Positions 14,201-24,260 of a stretch of DNA of 64,000 nt are shown one piece after another (the first letter of the stretch is position 1; the number at the start of each line of letters is the position of its first letter). Position numbers and translations under genes: made by a program. The notes beneath the pieces were generated by a model, which worked only from the letters and a program-made list of their open reading frames with translations, ran no database searches and was not told where the DNA came from. The DNA comes from Ephydatia muelleri (lineage: Eukaryota; Porifera; Demospongiae; Spongillida; Spongillidae), in the NCBI GenBank assembly GCA_013339895.1, contig JABACO010000017.1:8071678-8135677 (forward strand), given 5' to 3'.

Positions 14201-14632
14201 TACACTAGACTCTAAGGATGAAACTGGCTACCCCCACAACTGTACTACACAGACCTGACATAAGGCTAAACGGAATCCGACTCGTTCAAATTTTATATAC
14301 GTATACATCCCGAACTTCGTGAAGCATATGCACGTCAAACGCTCACCTTGCATTCGTCTCCGTAATTATCCTTGAGCTGTTAGCAAAAAGGAATATAGGT
14401 GAGCGGTTAATTCCAAATAACGCCCACCAAAGGAGTGCGCCTTACTACTCACCATTCGAAGGTACGGATTGTCTCCAAGGCATGTCTGGCACAGGATAGG
14501 GAACTCCTGACAGACGAAACGAACAGCGAGTAAACTCAAGAAATGGCGGGTAAATACAAGACATGGATAAAGACTTACAGACTGCTCCCAATTTTGACGA
14601 TTATACGTATTCGTACTTTTAGATATTGCCAT
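155..14632 (-). CDS. RBM22: RBM22/Cwc2-like pre-mRNA splicing factor (partial, 9 exons, 3' end outside window)
   Basis: RBM22 belongs to the spliceosome's Prp19-related complex and contacts U6 snRNA and pre-mRNA in the catalytic core. Exons read on the minus strand: 14579-14632, 14453-14506, 14347-14376, 8606-8726, 7052-7164, 5776-5948, 4095-4295, 586-722, 155-256. All have GT-AG borders and compatible phases and give about 328 codons (human protein about 420). The start is the ATG at 14630-14632, followed by [11 protein letters not shown] as in the family. In order: N-terminal zinc-ribbon-like cysteines ([37 protein letters not shown]), a CCCH finger ([21 protein letters not shown]), the linker NDPVAEKL, then one RRM with RNP2-like SLYVGGV and RNP1-like KCAFITF, ending at PVPGLP. 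The Pro-rich tail lies beyond the left edge. The third intron carries a gypsy element and most introns carry minisatellites. Identification rests on memory of the family, and the match is close throughout. Confidence 0.93.
385..600. repeat. Irregular repeat of CAGCCACACCCACCTTTATA
   Basis: About eight degenerate copies fill the RBM22 intron between exons 586-722 and 155-256 and run into the splice donor at 584-585. Confidence 0.8.
820..1445. repeat. 52-bp minisatellite with shortened units
   Basis: Pyrimidine-rich units start CTGCAAACCCCTCCCCTCTA; some lack the middle part. Long open frames across it (799-1597) follow from the repeat, not from selection. Confidence 0.9.
2088..2333. repeat. 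22-bp minisatellite with a 30-base C run
   Basis: Units CCTGGAGGGTCCCTCCCCAC recur around an uninterrupted C tract at 2171-2200. Confidence 0.9.
2482..3710. mobile_element. Candidate DNA transposon with imperfect inverted ends (about 70 bp)
   Basis: The stretch at about 2485-2555 reads GTGAAAATCGAGTACCTTTT...GAAAAATTAGTCGGAAAAGT. It returns in inverted form at about 3625-3707 with about 80% match by eye. The interior has no recognisable transposase. Exact ends and target duplication were not resolved. It lies in an RBM22 intron. Confidence 0.45.
4300..5255. repeat. Two adjacent low-complexity arrays (16-bp GT/GA-rich, then 23-bp pyrimidine)
   Basis: 4305-4580 repeats GGGGAGGAGGTAGTGT. 4735-5255 repeats CTAACCCCTTCTCCTCCTCC. 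Both lie in the RBM22 intron between exons 5776-5948 and 4095-4295. Confidence 0.9.
5289..5313 (+). repeat. 25-base G run
   Basis: An uninterrupted G homopolymer in an RBM22 intron (C in the transcript). It is one of several long C/G homopolymers in the window. Confidence 0.9.
6085..6790. repeat. 110-bp higher-order minisatellite, about 5 units
   Basis: Subunits of about 20-22 bp (GGTGAGGATGACATGGGGGT and variants) are arranged in a 110-bp supra-unit, marked by GATGCCATGGGGATGAG recurring every 110 bp from about 6208 to 6646. All three minus frames stay open through it; this is an artefact of the repeat. Confidence 0.9.
7680..7885. repeat. 28-bp minisatellite, about 7 copies
   Basis: Units CATCACCTACCAAGTCATGA plus ATACATCC, nearly identical, in an RBM22 intron. 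Confidence 0.9.
8140..8480. repeat. 18-bp minisatellite, about 19 copies
   Basis: Variants of GGGGAGGTATGTGCCAGC and GGGAAGGTACGTACCAGA, in the intron just 3' of RBM22 exon 8606-8726. Confidence 0.9.
8820..8945. repeat. 33-bp minisatellite, interrupted by the gypsy insertion
   Basis: Units contain AACAAGTGAACATAATGGTT. The array stops at 8945 at the gypsy element and resumes at 13483-13530. Confidence 0.9.
8946..9090 (+). repeat. 5' LTR of the gypsy element
   Basis: 145 bp, TG...CA ended, about 97% identical to the copy at 13338-13482. The divergence implies an old but not ancient insertion. Confidence 0.95.
9091..9108 (+). promoter_or_regulatory. Primer binding site, tRNA-Leu type
   Basis: TGGTGTCAGAAGTGGGAT begins at the base after the LTR. 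It is complementary to the 3' end, CCA included, of an animal tRNA-Leu(CAA) as I recall that tRNA. This sets the strand of the element. Confidence 0.8.
9144..13316 (+). pseudogene. gag-pol of the gypsy element, broken by frameshifts and a stop
   Basis: Gag opens at the ATG at 9144. Two zinc knuckles follow at about 9868-9966 (CX2CX3HX4C and CX2CX4HX4C). The protease has LDSAA where DSG/DTG is usual (about 10126). RT spans about 10480-11270, with LDPRDLN and the active-site box VADDVLVYG. RNase H lies at about 11400-11760 (TDHKPLE, ending ADTLSRAP). The integrase HHCC finger is at about 12110-12235; its DDE core includes SDGGPQF and NGKAES. A basic C-terminal module runs to 13316. Frames change near 10740, 11325, 11395, 11585 (in a TA run) and 12780, and a stop interrupts the integrase core near 12373, so this copy cannot make a complete polyprotein. 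No repaired sequence is given. Confidence 0.92.
13328..13337 (+). promoter_or_regulatory. Polypurine tract of the gypsy element
   Basis: GGAGAGGGGA abuts the 3' LTR at 13338, the usual site for plus-strand priming in LTR elements. Confidence 0.8.
13338..13482 (+). repeat. 3' LTR of the gypsy element
   Basis: 145-bp partner of 8946-9090, followed at once by the target duplication ATGGT at 13483-13487 and then by the rest of the interrupted minisatellite. Confidence 0.95.
13635..13885. repeat. 14-bp minisatellite, about 16 copies
   Basis: GGTATGGCTGAGGT with ATG/GCT variants, in RBM22 intron 3, downstream of the retrotransposon on the plus strand. Confidence 0.9.
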
Positions 14633-14741
14633 CTTCAATCCGAAGTGAGGTTGACAGTAGCTCAAAGCTCTACCGTTTGTTCTTGCACAAGTGCGTCCTA
14701 ACTACTAGTAATGTTTGATAACGGCCGCTGTGACGTTTTTG

Positions 14742-14759
14742 AGTCTGGGTACGAGACTA
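14742..14759. mobile_element. Solo end of a GTCTCGTACCCAGAC-type MITE
   Basis: GTCTGGGTACGAGAC followed by TA matches the TIR of the MITE at 25707-25809. No partner end was found nearby. It lies about 110 bp upstream of the RBM22 start. Confidence 0.5.
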
Positions 14760-14778
14760 TGTGACAACACTAAGGTTG

Positions 14779-14786
14779 TGACGTCA
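14779..14786. promoter_or_regulatory. CRE-like palindrome upstream of RBM22
   Basis: TGACGTCA, the full CRE/ATF consensus, lies about 147 bp upstream of the RBM22 start codon. The position fits a promoter element, but a single 8-bp match is weak evidence. No TATA box was identified nearby. Confidence 0.3.
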
Positions 14787-14834
14787 TAATCAGATGCGAC
14801 GTGATCACCCGTTGGGGTATTTTACATAAGAATC

Positions 14835-14915
14835 GATGTGTACACATCTTGAATCTATGTGCACACATCTTGAATCTGTGTGTACACATCTTGAATCTAC
14901 GTGCACACATCTTGT
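14835..14915. repeat. 21-bp repeat, 4 copies, 5' of RBM22
   Basis: CTTGAATCTGTGTGTACACA variants. Confidence 0.85.
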
Positions 14916-15235
14916 GCTTCTGATTGAAGCTAAGGAAGTGCTGTCTTTGGCAACCAATGAACACAGCAACACCACATCAGATGGCTGGGAAAGCTGTAAT
15001 TTTAAGTATCATGACAAAAAATATACATCTTACTTGCAGAATTTGTGCACATGACTGCCAAAACATATACTACCATAGTACTTTTGTCTGTGGACACAAA
15101 TTGCATTCTCAGTAGTACAATCCCTTTCACAACAAGACCATAATTTAGGCTAAATCCCTTATCCACTGTTTCCATCTGTGTTTTAAAGCTTCTGGACCTG
15201 CTATTTAATGGGTATGTATAGGGTACATGTCATTT

Positions 15236-15453
15236 TTAATATGATTCTTTCACTGATTGCACTACATAGCTCCTGATTGGTGTTGGCGTTACATACTGGC
15301 TGCAGTGTATTCTTTCCTCTTCGGCATACTCCAACTCTTTTCTCGTCTTTTCCACCTCTTTAATCGTCTTCAAGTACATGTCGAATTCTGGTTCACTGTT
15401 CAGACTGCCTGTTTGCAGGTGAGCTAATCTTAGATCCACTTCATAGCAGCACT
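15236..15453 (-). CDS. Candidate terminal exon, unknown coiled-coil protein
   Basis: Not recognised. A plausible 3' splice acceptor (TTCTTTCAG) ends at 15454 on the minus strand and is followed by about 72 codons to a TAA at 15236-15238. The peptide is charged and helical in character (YLKTIKEVEKTRKELEYAEE) and does not look like repeat translation. No upstream exon was found in 15.5-18 kb, so it may be the last exon of an unseen gene, a fragment, or chance. Confidence 0.3.
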
Positions 15454-18042
15454 CTGAAAGAAAGAAAGTAGCTTTTTGGAAAATTCCCAGAGTGATGTGA
15501 AGTCCAGAATGCGATCCTGCGATATAATTATAATACATTATGGCAAGCATCTAAGTTAATACATGTATACTTCAGTCAGTGCAATATTTTTAAAAAGGAT
15601 CCCGGATGCAGTTGCTTTAATGTTGAGCATTTTTATGGATTGCACCTGTCCTTGGTGGTTGCTAATTATTGATTGCAGAGATCACTTCACATTACTCCCT
15701 ACTTGCACTTGGCACCTGTGGTGGTATACATGGGCACATACATTATTGAAATTTTTGATATCGGATGTACTGGGAGTCAGTGTGCACTTGTGAGTGCTAG
15801 TGTGTATTTTGAATTGTAGATTCAGCAATTATATGGTAGTATGACCATATAATTGCTGAATCCATAGCCCAGTAACTCATTTTCCAATTAAACCTAAAGC
15901 ATGCAGGTGAAGTACAAGCTTGCTGTTCTTTAAATCATTCAGCAGTGCTGTCCTAAAACTGGTTGTATTGTGGCAAACATGTTCACGATAATGCAGCAGT
16001 TTCCCTCATAGGTGAAACAACACAGCTGCAAGGTGAAACAATATGTGAAATCTATTTCCCACATACCATAAAATAACACCTGATTTGATACCCTCTTGCC
16101 TCATACATTGCTTAAAACCTGCCAGGTCCCCTTTCCTGTTTTGTACCATCATACCATAAACAAAATTAACAACACAACAATCCAAATGTTTCACTTTAAT
16201 TGGATGTTGTGGTCAGTGTCATATTCAGAATGCTAGTGCATTTTTTAGCCATGCCTTCCAGTGGATGCACATTGCATTTTAATTCGAGTAGCTCAATATC
16301 TAGCTGTGATTTTTCAGGTGATCTAGTATGACAGACTTGGTGCTGGTGAAAGCTAATCCATGATAGCTGGAGTATGCACGAATTACATCAGTGATGCAAT
16401 TCTCAATGTGAGCTACATAATCTAATCGTCTGTCCTACCTGCTGCAAGTGTGCTTAGTTGTAGCACACATGAAACAGGGGGGTGTCTGGCACTGAGATAT
16501 ACACTTCATTATTATGGTGACCATCTACTGAAGTAGCATCTCAAGAAAGAATGATGTTATCTTGAGAATAGAGAACTTCACCATCTTGGATGTCACTTAC
16601 AATGCCAATTTCATAAGCACACTGGCTAACTGTAGATGTGTTAGGCAGACTATCTACACTCAAACCTGCTCCCTTCTAGGATAACTTCTATAAATGTATT
16701 AACCTGACAAATATTTGTTACTGGAACTTGGTACTGAAGACAGTAATAGATAGCTGTGTGACAGCAGCATGAGTATGACTTTTTTTCCATCTTTAGTGTC
16801 AACGTATTCTGAAGCCTTAACAGATACATCTGTCATTTCTGTTGTAGATTAGACTCATTGAAAGCTTCAGTGGAATGTGACAGTGAGGTTGTTAGGAAAT
16901 TTAGTATAGCGCGCGAGGCGCGCAGTATGGCGCCGAAGGTCCCCCCGTTATGCGGCTCAAAGATTCTAAAAAGCTCGGGTAAAGAGGCGGGTGTAATTTG
17001 AGGTGCATGGGATTCATGATGTGGGTGAAAAGTTGACCTAGTTTCACGCACCTTCGGCGCGCGTACCCTAAACTCTAAACCCTAAGACCCACCCTTATTT
17101 CTCTTAGCTAGCTATCGAAGCTAAATGTATCTTCTGTAACCGAGCGTTTAGTTTCAATAATTGCTGAATGGTGGCATCCTTTTTTAAATATCTTTTTGAG
17201 CTTTCTAATCTTATAGAGTTTAATACTTGTCTTACGCTGCAAAGCTGACAAAGGCTTCTGACTTCGATTCCTTCAGCTTATCTGAGGATAGCCGGAACTT
17301 TTCTTTTTTTTAAAAAGTGACAGCTTTGCTGACAACAGATCCCTCAATGTAGCCCTCTTTGATTTACAATTGTGACAGACATTTCTGAGATGCTTCATTG
17401 AAGTACCAGTGATATTCAACTCCATATCCATATCTGCTGTTGTGCGGCTAAAGGATGGCTGCTGTCAGAAGCACTGGTAAGAGGCATTGCTGGTACAATA
17501 AATGATTCGTTCAAAACCCTTATGATCATATCGTAGCCTATTTATGTTTTTCTTCAATCTAGCCATTAATTGTACCAATTAACGATGTATTACTGTCAGT
17601 AAAGCATCAATGTTAACATAATTGCCTGATGATGATGGTAGTTGTCCAGCAGTGAAACCTATTTGCTGTGCCAGCTTGTTATTGGCCAAATTGCTGTATA
17701 TACATTAGTACACCAATTCCTTTCCGTACCACAGATGCTTTCAATATGTTCGCTTTACTGACATCCTCCTTGAATGTCAGGACAAATTCCCTAAATTCAT
17801 GTGCAGCCCTCATCCTGGAGTAAACAAATCAGTATTTCACATCCTGACATACACCAGCACCTGCATGCCTTCATGAGTTGCGCATAAACCAAAATAAATG
17901 GTATTTTAACTGCTATTATTGAAAGCAGTACTACTCCATGTTCGTGCCGCTCTAACGAAAGATACTCTTTAAGTAGAATTTTTATGTTTCTTGATCATAA
18001 AACGTATTAAAATGCGATGGCTCCTTGAAAGTAATACAGATG
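15454..18042. other. Gene-poor AT-rich stretch
   Basis: No convincing gene. It holds a hairpin at 15819-15862. A GC-rich patch at 16905-17065 contains inverted CGCCGAAGGT / ACCTTCGGCG. A short CCCTAAA-like run lies at 17064-17085. Open frames are short and unrelated to anything I recognise. Confidence 0.6.
15819..15862. repeat. Perfect hairpin, 19-bp arms, 6-nt loop
   Basis: GATTCAGCAATTATATGGT at 15819-15837 returns as its exact reverse complement at 15844-15862. It could be a minimal MITE or a regulatory stem. Confidence 0.85.
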
Positions 18043-19114
18043 CGGTGGCGGCGGAAGACATTTATGATTGGGGGGGCCCTAAACACAAAGATAATTATAT
18101 TCATGAAACTGCGTGAAAATGCAAAACCAAATACAGTACATGTAGTGCATAAGTTATCATGTGAATGAACCAAAGTAATTTGAACGCTCATCGTTTACCA
18201 TTATGAATTCCTTTGCGATCGATGTTTTCTAATTTTATTTTATCTGTTAAGTCTTTGTGCACATGAAGCAAGAAGCAGTTATTTAATCTTTTTTCAGTCA
18301 TTGTGGATCTCAAGTATGTATATAACCGTCTCAGTGCAGAGAAGCTTCTTTCAGATGTTGAAGAGGTAATTGGATTTGTTAAGTATAGCCTTAGGAGTTT
18401 ATGAACTTCTGAAAACATTTGCCTGTTCATATGGGCGTGCATTGCTTCACAAATTGTGCGGATACTTGTGACCCTTTTGACATCTGGTAATTCTACATGT
18501 ATCGTATCAACCAAAATAGCTAGCTCCTCTTTTCAACATTGAGATCTTCTTTAAACACTGATGCTGTAAACTCTTTCAGTTCAGTTATGTGTTCTTCTCC
18601 ATTGGCAGACTTTAACAAAAGGGACTCCATACAAAGCACAGGCTGCATTATTTCTTTTTTTTAAATCATCAAGTTCTTGAATTAGCACATCGCAATATTG
18701 TATCCGAAAGAATTCCTTCGGATTGCAAAATTCGTGTTGCGTGTCTCCACCGAATCGTTTTGGAGGCCTTCTAAACCTTGGCGAAACTGGTTCTCCAATA
18801 TTCAAGACTCGCGCGTCGTTAACAGTGGTTTCAAAAATCTGCCTTCGCTTTCTCATGCACGTGACAAATGACTAGAACAGCTGCCTGATATAGCACCAAA
18901 AGTGTCAATGAGCTAGCTACTGTTCTGGATATGTTTTTGGCTATGCTATAATTGATCCGCTGCCGTACTCGGAAGCGTGGCGCGACTGGTCATTACTTAA
19001 CGAATTATCGATTAATTAAATGCACTAGGATAGGAGGGGCTGAGCCCCCCCGTTGCCAATATTGGGGGTGCTCGAGACCCCCCAGCCCCCCCCCCCCCCC
19101 TTCCGCCGTCACTG
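18043..19114 (-). mobile_element. hAT-type transposon remnant
   Basis: Minus-strand coding remnants include the hAT C-terminal dimerisation signature SSTSERSFSALRRLYTYLRS (about 18300-18380), and further upstream a piece like the ZMYM1/p58-repressor group of hAT transposases (18581-18856). Ends at 18043 (CGGTGGCGGCGGAAG) and 19114 (inverted CAGTGACGGCGGAAG) resemble TIRs. AGATG occurs at both flanks (18038-18042, 19115-19119), but the expected 8-bp duplication is not clear. The transposase is broken and truncated. Confidence 0.7.
18188..18856 (-). pseudogene. hAT transposase C-terminal fragments
   Basis: Two open pieces in different frames, 18188-18514 (dimerisation region, LNNCFLLHVHKDL) and 18581-18856 (PPKRFGGDTQHEF, DVLIQELDDLKKR). 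In intact relatives both belong to one protein of several hundred residues. The zinc finger and most of the catalytic core are missing. Confidence 0.7.
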
Positions 19115-19897
19115 AGATGGTGTAGACTTAATGCACTATCGAAGCGGTTTTAGCGTGATTTTACTTTGCGCAGGCGTACATGTAGAGCATGCTATGTCAG
19201 TACAGAGCACCCTGCGCGCATCAACCAATTTAATCGATTCTTTCACCGTACACAGTGCAAGGATTCCTACTTGGGGGGGGGGGGGGGGGAGGTGTTAGGG
19301 ACAATTTTGTTTTCTACCCCTCTCAAAATATGGAGGGGGTTAAGAAACATGGCAAAACATGTATTTAAATTTTTTATACTAAGAGTGAACTCCCCCCCCC
19401 CGCCCCCTGTACAGTGTCGTTGAAGTTTTCAATACACGGATCTATACATGCATATGTATGTATACCACAAGCATGACCCCATACAGCAGTAAAGATAAAC
19501 TAGGGGATTAGATATATGTGTACTAGTAATTTACTGCCTTAATTTAACATGTTTCATTATTTAGGTAGTACCAAGTGCAAGAGCACTATATAGGGATTGT
19601 ATAATGGAGAAACACAGAAGCACAAGGACAGTCATAACAATACAATTGTAAGCAAATGTATTTGTTTAATTTACTTTAATACTTGTTGGTTACATGCATG
19701 TATCGTAGTCATGTTGCACAATAAATATTGCTCATCCGTATAGTCACGTCAGCAATTGAAACTACAGTATATGGTCCAAGTACAGCTTGAGATTGGAAGC
19801 ATATGTTTCTCCACTAAGTCTTCTGTGATCCTTCATTAGTCTAAAAATGTCACTATTCTTTGGCATTGAAAGTGATGTGTCTCTGGCATATCTCACT

Positions 19898-21065
19898 AGG
19901 GTGTGTAACCGGTTATCAGGTTATTCGCGTTATTCGGATATTCGCAAAAACCTATCCGTTCGAATAGCAACTTAGCATTGCTCGGAAAAATCGATTAGTG
20001 AATTTTATCTATTCGAAATAACCGGTTTATGTTTCTCCATTCGGAGGTACTTAGGTATTCGTCGTCAGCATCAACATTATTCGAATACCTTTTTATACCG
20101 ATATCCGGATATGATTTTCAATTGAGTATTTCATAAGTAGAGTTATATACGTCACTGTTGTTTTTACTATTTATACATGCATGCAATGTGGGGACGAGAT
20201 CGGAAGCAATTAATAATTTGATAGTATTGAGTAAATAGATAGCAATATAACACAAAATATTTAATGTGCATCAATTGGGGATACAAAATATACAGCATGT
20301 ACTAGCTCAATGCTTTTATCGTCTTCTTCAAGTAAGTAACGAAGTTCATTAGTATATGCCACGAGTTGTGTTTATATGTAGTAGCAATAAATTTATGTAC
20401 CAGTACTAGTATTGCATTGTTTTATTGTACAGTGGTACGAAGTGAGTAGTGCGCTAGCGAGTGAAACAGAATGACAGACTTCTCACCCACTTCAAGTAAA
20501 TATGCGCGCTATGTTTGAGTATGTGTAGGAATTAGAGAGCATTACGCAATCGTACTAATGGGAAATTTCATATGCATTTAGCGAGAACGTGAATGGAGTG
20601 TTGTTGGATGAGTATGTGATTGTAGGTGATGTGGGGTGGGTTTTTAATGGTGATGTCTGGTCTCAGTAGTTAGTGTTGGATGGTTAGGTTTACATTACTA
20701 TTGATATGTACAAGTGCATGGTAAATATATTATTAAACTCTATTTGGCAAACACATGCTACTGTAGACCTTTGTGTCTCTGTGTTTTCAACTGACCTGCA
20801 TAGCTCTAGTTTGGGTGAGAGACCATGTGGATTTCTGTGCAGACATAAATTATCTTCTCAGTGTGCACTCCACAAGCACCATAACCTGAATAACCTAGGT
20901 ATTCGGCAGAACATTTGGCAAAACCTATACGGAAAAATCAGTTTTGTTTTTTAACTATTCGGAAAATTCGATTTTCAGATCCACAAAAACCTGAAAAATC
21001 AATTAGTGTTTTAAAAGTATTCAGAAAAGTCGATTTTCATTATGTAGGGGAGGTTACACACCCTA
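19898..21065. mobile_element. Non-autonomous DNA element with AGGGTGTGTAACC ends
   Basis: AGGGTGTGTAACC at 19898-19910 and its complement GGTTACACACCCT at 21052-21064 bound about 1.17 kb. TA flanks the GGG/CCC core at both sides. Subterminal modules with ATTCGG and AAAAATCGATTAGTG recur near both ends. No transposase is visible. Confidence 0.5.
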
Positions 21066-21248
21066 CCTGAGGATGATATAGGGTGTGATGAACCGTCTTT
21101 TTGTCCTTGTCTCATAATTCAGTTTGTTGTCAATCTCTCTACCACTGTCTGACACCACAACACGCGGAAGACCCATGCACACGAAAATCTGAAATGTATG
21201 CAATGCATTCACTAAGTGCACTTCCAATAATGCGTAGCATCACTTTAA

Positions 21249-21934
21249 CTCTTTGAATGCCAAGTGCGTACATGCATGCTTGTACGCACTTGGCACACAA
21301 CCGTTACAACATTCATGCATGATTTAGATATTGCGTGCAAAAATGTGTTGATCAGTCACAACTCTATGATGCATGCATATGCTTCCTGCACTTGTAACCT
21401 TATAAGTACATGCACAAAGTAATTGTTTCTTCTAAAGAGCCCCATTATTCAGATGAGCCACTTCACTTCACTAATGCATTCACTTCGATGCTCCAAGAAC
21501 AAGAATGCGTAGCCCAGATCAGTGTAGTATATCATGCCTGTTCACTCCTCCCCTTTTGCCAGTTTGCATTATAGGTTGTTGGAACAAAAGGTGCCAGCGG
21601 GTTATAATGGACACATGCACAAAATGTGCTTACACTGGGACCACACATATGTTCAAACATTTGTATGACTATGGGGTTACATGCATGTCAGTATTGCACT
21701 TGCATGCATATTCAAAGTGATTTTGATCAACACAATATAGCACACAGCACTGCATGAATGGTGAGGCAGATAATTCTCATTTTGTAAGCATATATGCACT
21801 TGGCGTTCAAAGAGTTACAAGAAGTTCGAGCTCTAGAAAGCATCTTACAAACCCAATTACAAAAAAGCCAATGCTCCTGCAATACTGACACTAACATATC
21901 AGCAGCATTGCATATGCACTTGGCGTTCAAAGAG
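21249..21934. mobile_element. piggyBac-like non-autonomous element with TTAA target sites
   Basis: CTCTTTGAATGCCAAGTGC after TTAA (21245-21248) pairs with GCACTTGGCGTTCAAAGAG before TTAA (21935-21938), one mismatch. TTAA duplication and a CTCTTTG-like end fit the piggyBac superfamily. A second copy of the right end lies at about 21797-21815, part of a 117-bp tandem duplication (about 21795-22025). A hairpin with 15-bp arms (21258-21272 and 21281-21295) sits at the left end. No transposase was found. Confidence 0.6.
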
Positions 21935-22991
21935 TTAAGAAGTTCGAGCTCTAGAAAGCATCTTACAAACCCAATTACAAAAAAGCCAATGCTCCTGCAA
22001 TACTGACACCAACATATCAGCAGCATCGCTTCTTGACCATTGATATTGCCCCGCCCATCCATCTTGGACGAAGAAGTCATAACAATTCTGAGCAGTCTAC
22101 GCCTCCAAGGCATTTTTTCCCCTTTAGATCTTGTTTTCACACACATGCCATCTTCTATTTTGTTCATTCGCAGCAAAACTATATAGAGGCTACACGCGGT
22201 AACTTCAAGGGTATGTACAGGGGAGGTTGTAGGGGATAAAAAATCTTAGATTATTATTTTCACATTCAGTACATATTTTCAGAGTGGTAGAATAAAGAAA
22301 TTGCAGACCCCCCTCCCCCCATTCCTACGTATAAATCTGAAGTCCTTATTAGCGCCGCTCAAATTTTAAGACCTGATGTAGCGCTTCGAAGTGGAAGCTT
22401 GTGTTGAACACAATGGAAAGTATTCAATACTGACTTGGTGTCATAGAATTACCCTTCACCAGCATGTAGCCTAATCCCTAACCTATCTGAACATGTGATT
22501 TACCTTACAAAAAGGCCTCGTATGAGCTTGTAACACTGTGTGCTATTGGTCTGATGTGCCGGTCCCTCCAAAATCTAGCACAATTTTGTACGTAACATCA
22601 GCATTGACTCCTTGCACTTCTCGAGTGTTGATGAAGTAAACTGGATATACACGTGGTACAAGCTATGTCCAATGTATTTGTCTTATTTTTAGGATGAATC
22701 TGTGTAGGGAAAACTTTCATCAGTCAAGTCAACATATTTTACCTTCAGAATGGAAATATTATGACTCTGTACAGGTATGTGGTTTTGAAAGTGTAATAAT
22801 TAAAATTGTCTACCTCATTGGATGCTCCAATTCAGAAGAATGAGAATGATTGCGGTGCATTTGTGTGTTTTTGTAAGTACATAACACCTTTGCAAATTAT
22901 GCTTGTATGTTATTACAAGATATGTGGCCTGGCTGTTTGTGGAAGGGTTACCCTGTATGTATACACAGGTAGTGTTTGATGGTTAGATGTA

Positions 22992-23256
22992 CCGTAAAGT
23001 ACCACGAATAAGCCCCCCCCCCCCCCCTCCGCCCCAACAATAAAAAATGGCTCGTGTTTAAACGTCCGTATCTTCGTAATCACGAACGCTTTTGCTTATC
23101 TTTTGTCATAATCATGTACGGGTACCATTTTTGTTTCTGAAATGCTGAATACATTTGAGGAGACTTTAGAGGTTACGGAGATGCGCACGTTTAAACACCA
23201 GCCATTTTTTATTGTTGGGGGCAGAGGGGTGGGGGCTTATTCGTGGTACTTTACGG
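22992..23256. mobile_element. 265-bp MITE with about 75-bp inverted ends and C/G runs
   Basis: CCGTAAAGTACCACGAATAA at the left end returns inverted at the right end. The homology continues through a C-rich run, AACAATAAAAAATGGCT and GTTTAAACGT. The interior is about 110 bp. Target duplication is unclear. Confidence 0.75.
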
Positions 23257-23354
23257 CAGTAATAATCTATATATGTGATATTGATCAAAAGAGTCAGTAA
23301 CCAGGTTTAGGCTACAAATGGCCTATGCACTATCTATTGGCACTCTATACCCTT

Positions 23355-23832
23355 TGGGTGCGGCAGGTGATGACCCTGTGGGTGTGGCAGGTGATGACCC
23401 TGTGGGTGCGGCAGATGATGACCCTGTCTGCCGCACCCACAGGGTCATCACCTGCCGCACCCACAGGGTCATCACCTGCCGCACCCACAGGGTCATCACC
23501 TGCCGCACCCACAGGGTCATCACCTGCTGCACCCACAGGGTCATCACCTGCTGCACCCACCAGATGATGACCCTGTGGGTGCGGCAGGTGATGACCCTGT
23601 GGGTGCGGCAGGTGATGACCCTGTGGGTGCGGCAGGTGATGACCCTGTGGGTGCGGCAGGTGATGACCCTGTGGGTGCGGCAGACAGGGTCATCATCTGC
23701 CGCACCCACAGGGTCATCACCTGGCGCACCCACAGGGTCATCACCTGCCGCACCCACAGGGTCATCACCTGCTGCACCCACAGGGTCATCACCTGCTGCA
23801 CCCACCAGATGATGACCCTGTGGGTGTGGCAG
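23355..23832. repeat. 24-bp minisatellite in alternating inverted blocks
   Basis: The unit contains GATGACCCTGTGGGTGCGGC. Blocks run forward (to about 23425), inverted (23428-23560), forward (23565-23690), inverted (23691-23806), then forward again. At 23425 and 23690 the switch occurs around a loop of about 12 nt, giving long near-perfect hairpins. Open frames of 80-198 codons on both strands follow from the 24-bp period. Confidence 0.9.
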
Positions 23833-24260
23833 ATGATGAGGTAGTATTACAATACTATATGTACAGTCTGTCACAGTTATTGATTCCTTTACAGTCAAGC
23901 AACATCTCAGATCCTTCATTGGATGGCACTAAAGAAGACCAGCATTCTAACAATGGGGACAGTGACAACTCAGATTACAATGATCCCAGACGTGATGTGG
24001 AGAGAAAGGATATAGAGTTTCTAGTTCCTGATTATAATAATCAACTAGACTATGATGACATATCTGTGGGCTCAGGTGTGGCAGAGAGACCATTGCATTC
24101 AATATTTTCCATCACCCAAAAGGCCTTTGTACACTTAAGTAATGAGCCTTTTGTGAAATGTAATTATTTGATAGTTATTAATATGTTGGCTTGTTTAAGA
24201 GACAGCCATATAAGAAGAATAGTGAAAGACATGGATTTATGCATTTATTTGCTAGTTTAA
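23833..24260 (+). other. Acidic open frame of unknown meaning
   Basis: Downstream of the inverted minisatellite a frame of about 140 codons stays open to 24260. Its composition is not repetitive, with an acidic stretch (GDSDNSDYNDPRRDVERKD). The flanking frame continues with a lysine-rich piece to 24397. No family was recognised. It may be a decayed transposon protein or chance. Confidence 0.2.

Noticed and set aside
17064-17085. CCCTAAA-like words suggesting an interstitial telomere
   Set aside because: Only about three imperfect units; too short to separate from chance.
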